A stretch of 64,000 bases of DNA from Sistotremastrum niveocremeum HHB9708 (Eukaryota; Basidiomycota; Agaricomycetes; Sistotremastrales; Sistotremastraceae): NCBI GenBank assembly GCA_001630475.1, contig KV419405.1, positions 865,183 to 929,182 of the forward strand. Direction: 5' to 3'. Made by a program: the position numbers and the translations under genes. The notes beneath the pieces are model-generated. The model was not told where the DNA came from. It searched no databases and was given only the letters and a program-made list of their open reading frames with translations. Positions 21,535 through 32,016 of this stretch are shown here, one piece after another. Each line of letters opens with the position of its first letter. Within the stretch, counting starts at the first letter, position 1.

Positions 21535-24308
21535 ATGGAGTCGACTCCTCCGCCTCATCGTCCATTCGCCGTGCCTCCAATTCAGCGCCTGCAGTCGCCA
21601 ACAAGAAACCGTCGTGTCCGACATTCGCTCAGCGAATCGTTCTCTTTTGGTCCCCAGTCACTCGTCAACTCGTCTTTACTCTCCGCAGGCACCCGTTCTC
21701 CAACGATCACTCGGCAGCAAGCACTAGCACTTGACCCGAACGCGTCTCTTCTATACACCTCGCCTCGATTTCACAAACGTACGAAGAAGACTGCCTCGAC
21801 ATTACCGCCAGAACACGATGTTTTCAGTGCGAGCCAAGGGACCGCGACCGTACCTAACACGCAAGAGGAGGACGAAGGAGAGGATCTTGACTGGGGTCCT
21901 GTGGACAGGATGAGGCTATGGCGACACGACGCCATGATGCAACATCTACATGAAACTGCAGCCTTTTGGGGGGACAAAATTCTTTCATGGACAAGTACGT
22001 TTTGGTGATGCCACACATGAAATCAGGTCTCAGCTCGAACCTCCAGATGACCCCAATGATGCTTTCTGGCTTGCGCAGATATACTTCATGATGCATCGCT
22101 ATGCCCGTGCTGAACGTATTCTTACGCGCCCCTTCCCACTCCCAGACTCGAAACCGCCCGACAAGTCAGTCCACACGAATGGCAACCCTGCCTCTCAGCC
22201 CCCTGCATTTCCTTCCTTGGCATCAACGTCTATGTATCCAATAAATGAGCAGCCGCCAATGTGGAAAGGAAAGGGCAAAGAAGAGGTTCTGACTCTTGAT
22301 CCTTTGGACGAGGACGAGGACGCTTCGCGTTTAGTGGACATGAGTGTGGCATGTCGGTATCTAGCGGCTCAGTGCTTGGTAGGCAACTCAGTCGCGACTG
22401 TAACTCTTGCGCTGATGCACGTTTGTAGGTGAGCCAAGGGAAATGGGCAGAAGCGGTGGAGATGTTGGGCGAGTCGAATCCTTTCAAAGGCACTGCTAGA
22501 AGCGGTCCGACGTTCGCAAACAACGATGGTGGCCTCAAGGTATGCTTATTTGCTTTCGTACCTCTATCGTCTTCTCATTGGTTCCAGGTTGAGGCATCAA
22601 TGTGCCACCTTCGCGGCGTTCTTATGCTCAAACTAAACCGAACAGACAGAGCAAAAGAGTGTTTCATGGAAGCTTTAGCACTTGATGTAAAATGCTTCGA
22701 CGCATTTGAACATTTAGTTGGGGGCGAAATGATGACAGCAGATGAAGGTACATCTTGTTGCGCGTGAACCTATTTGACCCCCTCACCGTATCTTTTCAGA
22801 GTGGGAGTTCGTCCAAGGCTTGGCTTACCGAGAACAGACACCTGAAGATGCAGACTTTGTGAAACTCATCTACGTCAGTCGACTGAAGAAATACAAGCAT
22901 ATCGAAGAACAAGCTGAAGCACGACGAAGGCTGGTCGAAGATTATCGACTGATGGATAATCCGGACATCTTGCACGCGTTTGCAGACGCTCTGTACGTCC
23001 AATTCAGATGGCAAGACTGCTACACAATCACAAGTCGGTATGTTGAACTCTCGAGATTTGTTGTCGCAGCGTTGACCTCTTGTCAGAATACTCGACTTGG
23101 TCGTGATACATGCGCCTACAATGCCGCTGTATATCGCATGCATGTACCATCTTCCGCATCTTCACTCGAAACTCTTCATGCGGGCGCATGAAATGGTAGA
23201 CAGGGAACCTGAAGCTGCGATAACGTGGTATGCTGTCGGGATGTGGTATTTGACAAGCAAAAAATGGGGGGAGGCAAGAAAATACTTCAGGTGTGAACTC
23301 TTTCGAAGAATTTTAAACTTTTCTGAGTAGGCATCAGTAAAACATCCCTCATGGACCCCAGGTTTGCCCCGGCTTGGATTGCATTTGGTCATACCTTCGC
23401 TTTGGAAGGTGAACACGACCATGCTGTGACGGCATATTCGACGGCTGCACGGTTATTCCAGGGGTAAGTTTTCATCGTGCCCTCTCCTTTATCTGAATGC
23501 TAAGCAACCTTCAGCTCGCATCTACCTCTTATGTTCGTCGGAATGGAGCATCTTCAGTTGTCGAATCTTGCCCTTGCAGATGAGGCTTTGAAAGCAGCAC
23601 ATATAATGTGCAATCAGGATCCTTTGCTAATGAACGAACTGGGAGTGCTAGCCTTCCATCGCCGAGAGTGAGTACCAGCCTTCGTGCCTCCAGTTGGCAA
23701 GACTAACTACGCCCATAGATACCCTCAAGCTGTCGATTTTTTCTTGAAAGCCTTAAGCTTGGCAGAAATGGATCAATCCTCTGAGCTCGTATGGACTACT
23801 ACATATGTCAATCTTGGGACCTCGTATCGCAAAATAGGGTTCGTTTTATTGTCTTGACGTGTATCAGACTCTCTAATTTCGCGCGTTGTATAGCCATCTG
23901 GAAAAAGCCAAGGAGTGCTACGAGAAAGTTCTGAACATAGACCCACGAATGACAGCTGCTCTTTCATTGCTTGGTATCGTCTACCATATGTTAGGAAATC
24001 TGGACCGAGCTATCGATTTGTACCACGAGGTGATTCATCCATATTTCTGACCCTTCGATAACGAAGCTGACTGTATCCAGGCTCTGAGCATCCACCAGAT
24101 GGACAGCCATGCTCTCAATCTGCTAAACTTAGCTTTGGACGCAAATGCCGAAATGGCACCTTTCGCTCGCAAAGGCGGCGTACCTGGAGGTGAAGAAGCT
24201 TGGGCACGAAATGTGCGCAGTCGGAAAGGTGTACCGATACCGAACGAGAGCATTGGCGACTCTAGTAATGTAAGTATGGGAGCCGATGTATCTATGAGCT
24301 CTGTATAG
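21535..24308 (+). CDS. CDC16: Anaphase-promoting complex subunit APC6/CDC16
   Basis: Eleven exons: 21535-21994, 22047-22378, 22429-22539, 22588-22747, 22800-23037, 23087-23290, 23362-23463, 23515-23667, 23719-23838, 23894-24029, 24081-24308; 747 residues. The first 120 residues are disordered, with Ser-Pro sites that could be phosphorylated. From [14 protein letters not shown] onward it is a chain of tetratricopeptide repeats, best seen in [20 protein letters not shown], then [55 protein letters not shown] and [20 protein letters not shown]. Order and spacing match Cdc16. Role: a scaffold TPR subunit of the APC/C ubiquitin ligase that drives exit from mitosis. A final intron at the GTAAGT near 24270 is possible and would change only the last residues. 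Confidence 0.92.
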
Positions 24309-24879
24309 GATCTCTTCACCGATTAACGAGCGACTTTCGACAACCTGCATCAAGGGGACGCAGCGATCTTTGATCCGAATCCGGGACCAAACCAAAATCA
24401 TCTTTTTCCTTGTGGCATTGCTCGGATTGCCCGAGGTTGACCGTGTTTTTGTCCCTTGCGCGCGGTCTGATTCTCGGCGGCGTAATTTCTCGCGGTATTT
24501 ATTGTGAAGCGAACACGACAGCCTCAAGTTACTACATTAATTGGCGCGCGCAAAGACGCAATCAGTGAGAGACCGTCATATGCAGATTCATCTTGCAAGA
24601 CGAGATGGTCAACCTTTTTTGGACTTGAATATCTGGATCTTGAGATGTCGGACTTGAAGAGATCGACGCTGTTATATCGGAACCAGATTTCGATCACGAA
24701 AGTCAAACCTTTCCAAATACGAACTTAGCGAGATATGCCTCAAACCAGATCATTGCTATCTTCTTGATATCGGCTCCGAAATCATGCCATCGCCGTGTTG
24801 CTACGCAGAACGTCCTTGTTGAGCCGAACCTCTTGCAGCTTTCTTTGGCTCAGTCTGTGTTTCTCGACTGTGGCAAACG
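24309..24879. other. Intergenic region, APC6 / dehydrogenase
   Basis: About 570 bp between two genes on the same strand. It is fairly AT-rich near 24560-24770 and presumably holds the dehydrogenase promoter. No gene or repeat is supported. Confidence 0.45.
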
Positions 24880-26140
24880 ATGGCCCAGTACATCAAAGAC
24901 CAATGGACTTCCCTTCCACCTGTCAAGCAGGTCGACTTGAGTGGCCAGGTCATTATGATCGTGGGCGGTTCTCGAGGACTTGGATATGAAGCTGCCGTGC
25001 ATCTCGGTCGGATGGGGCCCAAGAGACTCATCATATCGTCTCGCGAACAGGGGAGAGGCGATGCAGCTGCACAAAGTGCGACCTTGGTTCCTGAATACTT
25101 TCATTGTAAGGCTTAATTATATTTTTTAGAAATCAAGGAAGTTAGTGGCTGCGAGAACGTGGAGGCTTGGCCGTTGGACTTCGAGTCTTTCGAATCAGTC
25201 CGTCAATATGCTGAAAGGATGAAGAAAGACGGTGACAAATTGGATATCGTCATCCAAAACGCTGGTGTCTGCACACTCACATACGAGAAAACAAAAGAAA
25301 ACTGGGAACGACTGTTAGTAGAATTTATTTTTGCCATATGTTTTCTCAAAGCTTTCCAGATTGCAAGTCAACCATCTTTCTCTATCACTACTCACTTTAC
25401 TCCTCCTTCCCTGCATGAGCACGCGTTCGTCTCCGGTTCCAAGGATTGTCATTGTCGCGAGCGCTGGACATCATTTCGTCAAGAACAGCTCTGAAATGCT
25501 ACCTCTGGATGGCCATGTGTTGCAGCGGATTAGCACTGAAAGTCACTGCCTACAATCTAGCAGGTATGTGGAATGTCTCAGTCAAAGCGAACTAACTCAT
25601 GACGTTGTCCAGTATTATGACTTCGCGATATAATCTCACCAAACGTAAGTAGGTTTCATATGTTTCAGCTTGCAACTGACACGATCTTCACAGTATTCAA
25701 CATATTCTTCGTCCGAGAGCTCGCAGCACGTCTGCGACCGAACTCACCACTTATCGTGAACACGCTTGACCCTGGAACGTGTCAGACCGAACTTCTAAAA
25801 CCCATAGAAGACACCAGTCTAGTGGCACGAACTTTATTCTGGATATTTAAGACACTGATGGCCCGTTCGGCGGAAATGGGAAGTCGAACTATCGTTTACG
25901 CCGCGCTTGAGGGAGATCGCGATTCCGTCCATGGCCAATACATGACAAGCTGTCGAGTAGATAAAGGCAGCGATTATGCTTCGAGTCCGGAAGGCTTGGA
26001 AGTTCAGAAAGCTATCTGGGTAACGGTCCTCTCGAATTACTCTCTCGGTAAAACTGATTTTCTTGTAGGACGAAACTTTGGACTTTGCCACATCGATAGA
26101 TCCTTCTATTTCAACGATCATTCAAGAATATTTGATTTGA
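24880..26140 (+). CDS. Short-chain dehydrogenase/reductase (retinol dehydrogenase-like)
   Basis: Six exons: 24880-25075, 25130-25313, 25360-25563, 25613-25644 (32 nt), 25694-26019, 26069-26140; 337 residues. The nucleotide-binding motif is IVGGSRGLGYEAAVHL, so the usual TGxxxGxG has Val in place of Thr. Then come the diagnostic DIVIQNAG, the strand LQVNHLSLSLLTLLLLP, the IVIVASAGH strand and the catalytic YNLTK in the 32-nt exon. The layout is that of WW-oxidoreductase/retinol-dehydrogenase-like SDRs common in Agaricomycetes, which reduce or oxidise carbonyls with NAD(P)H. The substrate cannot be told. The extra segment before the catalytic Tyr (HVLQRISTESHCLQSS) is typical of these fungal forms. 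Confidence 0.88.
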
Positions 26141-26334
26141 TCAAGATGCGTTGCGCAGTGTAGCTTTCTGCTACGTATTAATTACATATAAGGAAAGCTC
26201 ATAATTGATAGAGGGAGGGCATGAATCCAATTAAGGATCATCTAATAAGGAGCTTGTCTATATGGGTGAATAAAGTTCCGTATAAATCATGTCGGTGCGT
26301 GGATGTGGATGTTCAAGAAGTTGGAGTTTGAAGT

Positions 26335-27574
26335 TTACGAAGTCTTCAAGACGTTGCTGTTCACATTAGGCTTGGGGGTCTGGTCCTTCTTTGCCTTCCA
26401 CAGACTGTAACTCCTGTCAGTGCCGAAAAGCCAGTCCCAATGACGGAAGGACGATGAGTAGTTCTGCAGAAGGATAAGTATAGGTTTACACAGGTCATCT
26501 GCAAATCTCACGTTGATGAATGCCATATGGTGGTAATCGTGGAAGTCAGCTCCGCCCCAGAAAGGAATGATGTTATGCAGGGACCATGGGAAATCTACGG
26601 AAATTGATCAGGACTGAAGAACGGGGCTTAACTGATCTACACACCATATCCTGAATGAGCGTCGATGACCTGGAGCAGGCGAAGGGAAATCCAGAGATAG
26701 ACGGCAATCATATGAAGATCACCCGTTGCGCCGACATATACCCAAGGTCCACCAATAGTACCAATGCCCAAAATGATGACTTCCAGAGGATGGGCATACT
26801 CTGCTGCCAGACCGAAGGGTGCACTGTGTTTGTGATGGATCTTGTGGATATGCTTGTACAGAGCCTTGGTGTGGAGTGCTTGATGAGCTGTGCGAATGTT
26901 AGAAGATTCAATGAGGCTATTGGACGATCATACCAAAGTAGTGGTAAGTGTCTTCGAAGAAGAAGAAGAATGCGACTTGGAGGGCAATTTGTTTGAGAGG
27001 AGGGAAAGGGAGTTGCCAAGTCGTCAGGCCCATGACTTCAGCAATGGGGTGGAAAAGCATGATCTGATGAGCCGAGGATTTAGAATGGAAGAAGGGATTA
27101 AAAAGGATACGAACCAAAGGTAACTCTATCGTAAAGTGGATAATCAAAACCCGAACAGTGCAGGCCCATTGCTCATCGTACGATGGAATTTTTTCCTACA
27201 AACGATGTCAAGGCATAATTTTTGAATAGTCGAGAAAGTGCACAGACGTCTTGGATTTTATATTTCTGAAACGAGGGGATTTTACTGATGATCCACCATG
27301 GCACACACCGGCCGAAATACATGAACTGTCCCACGAAGAACGATAAGCTTAGCACGAACATCAGTGAAAAGGTACGCACCTCGTGAAGAAGAAAGCTGAG
27401 CACGCCCGTAGCAATGAACGGATTACCGAGTGCAATGTACCAAGTTGCCCAAAGCTGCTCCAGGAAATTCAGAGATGAGATGTCAACGCCGCTCTTCAAG
27501 TAAAGCTCGGTCGAATTCTGAAAACTGGCATCCAGGGCGTGGCGGAAACCCTCGACAACGCTAGTTAAAGCCAT
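26335..27574 (-). CDS. ERG25: C4-methylsterol oxidase, ERG25-like
   Basis: Seven exons: 27574-27380, 27325-27248, 27195-27115, 27063-26934, 26887-26645, 26594-26512, 26463-26335; 312 residues, the normal size. It is a membrane-bound di-iron enzyme of the fatty-acid hydroxylase superfamily. His boxes are visible: HQALH..HIHKIHHKHSAPFGLAAEYAH and GGADFHDYHHMAF. Hydrophobic spans lie near the start and around the middle, with PPLKQIALQVAFFFFFEDTYHY between them. It acts in the endoplasmic reticulum on 4,4-dimethyl sterols in ergosterol synthesis. An upstream in-frame ATG (27646) exists but would only add a poorly conserved leader. An ERG25-like enzyme acting on another substrate cannot be excluded. 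Confidence 0.9.
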
Positions 27575-28192
27575 TGCAGCGACGGTGGTGAGGGAGTGGG
27601 GAGAGAGTAGATGGCGAGGGAAATCCGAATAAAAGGATCGTACCACAGCAGCCTCGCTTGGAGTCCCGGCACTCTCGGCCGGCGTTTACCGGAGTCTGGG
27701 AACTATATTCCTTTTCTGAACACCTCGACGATACGTCCGCTGCACAACTCGCGACAGGACCGAGGGTTGTCATGAAGAAAATTTTGTTTCGCCTACTAAA
27801 ACATTACTTCATTCCGATGGTATTTTTATAGCCCTTTTCTTGAGCGAAACGCCCGAATCCCGTGCTTCTGTCGAGTCAGCTCTCTATCAGTGCTCCTTTG
27901 TAAGAAAATTGAAACAATCTGCGAAACCTTAGTGACAATGTTCAATATTACCATCAATGCTCTGCATTCTCGAACTTTCACTACAAGTTTCATGGCTATT
28001 TCAAAGTACGGACGGCACCGGGCTTTGCCGAAACTACTCCGCCTGGCGCTTGAGGAGCTCGCCCTGGTCGCCGCCATTGGTCGGCGAGGCAGTCGGGGCC
28101 GTTGCTCCCAAATTAATTGACGATGACGCTCGTGATTAGATTCCGCATATAAAGAGCCCTCGTCGTCTCCTGTCCTCTCCACAACCGCGACA
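27575..28192. other. Divergent intergenic region, ERG25-like / secreted protein
   Basis: About 620 bp between two divergent starts. TATAAA at 28148-28153, 40 bp before the ATG at 28193, is likely the TATA box of the secreted-protein gene. No gene or repeat is seen. Confidence 0.5.
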
Positions 28193-28778
28193 ATGCATTT
28201 CAACCTCCTCAAGCTCTCTCTGCTCTCTCTTCTTGCGCCCTTCGCAGCAGCGTATTATCCGCAAGGAACTATCACTGTACCTGCCAATGGGACGCATATA
28301 GCTCCTGGAGAGACGTTCAACTTCACTTACAATGGACGAGGCGATTATTGTCTGTCGAGCTTCGCGTACAGCGTCGTTCTGCTCACTTCGCCTCCGGAAT
28401 CGTTGTTGACTTTGACGACGACCGGCCATTACTTTGGCAGATTCAACTCTGCCACCGTTGGTGAGTCTTCGTGCGATCGATCATACCTTCAAGTCATTGA
28501 CTAGCGTATGCAGGCGTCACACCCACGGGCGCTCCTCCCGCTCCTCCCAACTTCACTATGCCCGATTTCTCGCTCAGCCCGGGTGGCTTTGGGTCAGGAA
28601 AGAGCGTCTCCAACGCTACTTTCTATCTTGCCGTTATAGAGGAGTACAATGAATGCGACGTGAGTGCAGAAACTGTTCATTGCTTTCATCAGAGAACTAA
28701 CATATTCATTAGCCTACCGTTGGAAATACTCTTACGCTTACCGCTAACACGATCATCTACAACGCGACGACAGCGTAG
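28193..28778 (+). CDS. Small secreted protein of an Agaricomycete family
   Basis: Three exons (28193-28460, 28514-28659, 28713-28778) give 159 residues. A clear signal peptide ends at FAAAYY (about residue 20). The mature part opens PQGTITVPANGTHIAPGETF and has several N-glycosylation sites (NFT, NAT), FGRF, the Pro-rich PTGAPPAPPNFTMPDFS and a final strand. Only one or two Cys remain after the signal, so it is not a disulfide-rich effector. I recall similar uncharacterised secreted proteins in multiple copies in wood-decay fungi; the function is unknown. TATA box at 28148. Confidence 0.78.
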
Positions 28779-29103
28779 TCCCGCTCTCGGTCTAAGATCT
28801 GGCAGCTTCTCAGAGCTTACGGACTCTCTTAACTAGCGAGAAAGACTCACCGGACGCTTAATGAGTAAATACACCATGTATAGTATGACGTAGCGAGATC
28901 AATGTAACGAAGGTCGAGTAGATGACCGTGCACGACGTAAGGTTGAAGCGGAGAATGTTGCCGCGAAGCGAGATCAAAACCAAGCGGCCCATAGATCTAT
29001 TGGTTGCATTTGGGTCGAGCCGGCAGCGAAAGGTATCCCAGTGACTTGATTAATGACAGAAGTACAGCATATATGGCACTACTCCAAACGAAGCAAGTGC
29101 ATT
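28779..29103. other. Convergent intergenic region
   Basis: About 325 bp between the secreted-protein and chromate-transporter 3' ends. Nothing else is seen. Confidence 0.5.
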
Positions 29104-30791
29104 TCACGCCGTTACAATGCCGTACCAAATCATGCCCATAACACCACCCATGACAATAGCCACAGGAGCAGGCAGATTGAACCACCGACCACCAACGAAC
29201 GATGTAGCCGCCACAACGAGCCACCAAGGCTCCAACCCAAGCGAAGACCCAGAAGTAAAAGTCGAACTCAAGAAGCCCTGCTCCCATAATCGATACACAG
29301 CAGTATAAATCAAGCCAACAGCAGCGGCATTGACACCACGCAATGCCGAAGTAAACCAGCGGTGGTTTCGCAATGCTTTCCAGACGCCCATCGTCCCTGT
29401 AAATAGGATTATCCCGGGGGCGAAGATGCCTAGAAATCCTGTTATGGCGCCGGCGGCAAGACTCATGTGACCTGAAACTGCTAGTGTGCCTAGGTAGACG
29501 GCGAAGTTGAAGTTGGGGCCTGGAAAGGCTTGACAGATAGCTAACCCGAGGAGAAAGTCGCGAGGGGACACCCAGCCCTCGGAGACGACGTACTCTCGTA
29601 GGAGAGGAATGACGACAGGACCACCTCCAAAGATGATGGTACCAGCGAGGAAGAGGTTAGCGAAGAGACTGAATCCTCGTGGAGGCGAATGAAGGGTGCC
29701 TCGTAAAGTCATGAGGACGATGAAAGCGAGCGAGAGGCCTGAGATGACATAGACTCCGAATTTCCAAGAGAATGTTCGCAGCTCCAGATCTGCTGGTACG
29801 ACACGTTCGGGAGGCTCTTCGATGACTGTTGTGGGCTCCATAGTGGATGTTTCAGGTGGTGTCGCGGGCGCTCTGCGTACGACGGAATTGTCTCCAGACG
29901 AGCGAGTCTCATTCCCTGAAACAACAGCAGACGTCATCTGATCAGAAATCTCTCGTTCTTCTCCCCCAATATTCGACTGCGTTCGTAGACCGCAAAGAGT
30001 ATTTCTGACAGCTCTCCAGGCGTCTTGAAGCCACCTGTAGTCCCAAAGGATCGTCGCAACGCCTCCCAGGGCCATTAGAACGGGAAAATACCACAGCGCA
30101 TTATACAGCATCCCAGCGCATCCACCCAAGAAGACCAATGTCCTAGTCAACTTGTCCGAGATCGCTTTCTCAGATAGCTGAACAGCAGCTAATGCGATGA
30201 TGCCGACTGTGGCTGCGTTCAACCCCGATAGAAGTGCATAGACTAGCGCAGGTAGCGTATCGTTGAGCTTGCTGACGCCTACTGCGAGGCCATATGCAGC
30301 AAATGCACCCGGGAGACTATACTTCCTCAGCGATTTCTAGATCCCTTTTTGGATATTCTCACCTCCATAGGAAGAATGATAGTATTCCCGCCCACAATCC
30401 TCCACGGATGAGATTCACAGCATAGATCATTTTCGTACTGGCCGGTCCAGGAAGAGCCTGACATAGCGAAAATAGTTCCTTATACTGAGGTAAAGTTCGG
30501 ATGAGCTCAATGAGAGAGTGTTGAACAAGATAAACACACCATCTGTTCATCGACCCAAGCATACTTCTCCACAAATCTTTGATGAAACTACATCCTGATC
30601 AATTCTCTGATCGAAGATAATGCGGCTCAAGAACTGACAATCTGGAAATGCACCGCTGGTCCACCGAAAGACGTGAATCCCAGATACCAGTTGTACCGCA
30701 GCGTATCATAGATGGCGTCCCCAAGTTTAGGGGAGTATGCATTGAGCTGATGCGAGAACTTGCGTATAGCAAGTTTGAATAGCGAAGACAT
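29104..30791 (-). CDS. Chromate transporter, CHR family, two-domain form
   Basis: Exons 30791-30639, 30587-30540, 30484-30363, 30316-29104; 511 residues. There are two homologous membrane halves. The first has FTSFGGPAVHFQ and the motif LCQALPGPASTKM; the second has GGGPVVIPLLREYVV and ICQAFPGPNFNFAVYLG. These FGGP and QxxPGP motifs define the CHR/ChrA family. Between the halves lies a polar linker of about 100 residues (from about YRWLQDAWRAV to LELRTFSWKF). Family knowledge: CHR proteins export chromate, or move sulfate, by membrane potential. In bacteria the halves may be separate; fungal forms are fused. Divergent from the P450 relic. Confidence 0.9.
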
Positions 30792-31114
30792 CTGAAATTC
30801 GTAATTGAACGACTATATCCCTTTCATGTACATGTAAGCTTGTAGAAGACTCGAGGAGAGCGCATGCACAGTGACGCTACAGAATACAGAAGACTCAGTA
30901 GCAAATGACGGCGAGAAGCCAAAACTGAAACTCCGCGCCGCTCAAAGAAAGGCTATGACCCTATGCCTCTTTTAGGGCATGACCCACTTGCAGTGTCACT
31001 TCTGGAGAACCAGATGGCATCGTCGCCATCTACGCTCAAGTCTTGATAAACAGCGCAGCGCAGAACTCACTCCTGCTGGCGGACCATCCACTTCTCTCTC
31101 TCTGACATTGGAAT
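30792..31114. other. Intergenic region
   Basis: About 320 bp upstream of the chromate transporter start. It holds its presumed promoter; no other feature is seen. Confidence 0.4.
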
Positions 31115-31923
31115 ATGTCGTCGTTTGTACAGAATATACTTTCCATGGATCTTTCGGCGCAGTTACTTCTGGCATGGATCATGGCGGGCAGCTTCACATG
31201 CCATTATCTATTCAAAAGCCATAAAGACCCCGTGAGCTCACTATCGCATTACACAGTGACCGAGTTAACGAGATAGGTGCGATTCAGTGGGATATGAGTG
31301 TTCAGCTATGTCATCCGAGCCTTGCCTCGCTCCGAATGGCACTCGCAGTAATCGGCGCATCAAAACCTGCAAAAGTCAGAGCAATAAGAGATGAAATCCG
31401 TGAAGCAGTCCATCTACATGGCTGGACCGAACCCGCCACTACCGAGATGAGACTGCTCGATTCTACACTTACCTCCCGGACTTGTCTATGTCATCGTAAT
31501 TCCGGTACGCTCCAAAACTGCTTTCTTGACCGTCTCTCATAAGGAGGGTTAGCATCAAATAATCCACCTGGATATGACAATTTTGTGGTCCCGTACCTCC
31601 CCGATCCGCCCGCTGAGGTCTTACTATCACCTCTTGCATTGGGCGCACCTATCAAACTGCCCAAGCTAACTCGTAGGAGTTGGTTCGTCTCTCTCTTCAT
31701 ACCCCCAGTATCCCATTGACAAACCTACCTATATAGTTCAGGCATCTGCCCCAACCGTACAGACATCTTATTACTCCTTGCCCATCTTCTCCTCACATAC
31801 GATATCCGCGCCTTCTCCTCCCGTTCAATGCTCAAAGGCGAATGGCAACCTCTCTTCGACGTCTACGATTCAGAGCCTTCGGACGGGCCTTTACTTGCAT
31901 ATCGGTCTATCTCGCGGAGATAG
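31115..31923 (+). pseudogene. Degraded cytochrome P450
   Basis: Three P450 pieces remain, in different frames. The first is an N-terminal membrane anchor (MSSFVQNILS.. to LAWIMAGSFTCHYLFKSHKDP), followed by a possible intron and then an in-frame stop. The second is a J/K-helix stretch EIREAVHLHGWTEPATTEMR, running into PPGLVYVIVIPVR in the next frame. The third is a haem-loop/L-helix stretch CPNRTDILLLLAHLLLTYDI and the C-terminus to a TAG. The ExxR motif and most of the middle (a normal P450 is about 500 residues) are missing, so it cannot be functional. The pieces resemble Agaricomycete microsomal P450s. Confidence 0.7.
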
Positions 31924-32016
31924 ATATATATTATTTAATTTATAAGTTTGTACAAATACATCACTTGTTGTATAGTTAGTGTAACAATATTCATTGTCAT
32001 TTGAAAGCTGTCCTTT

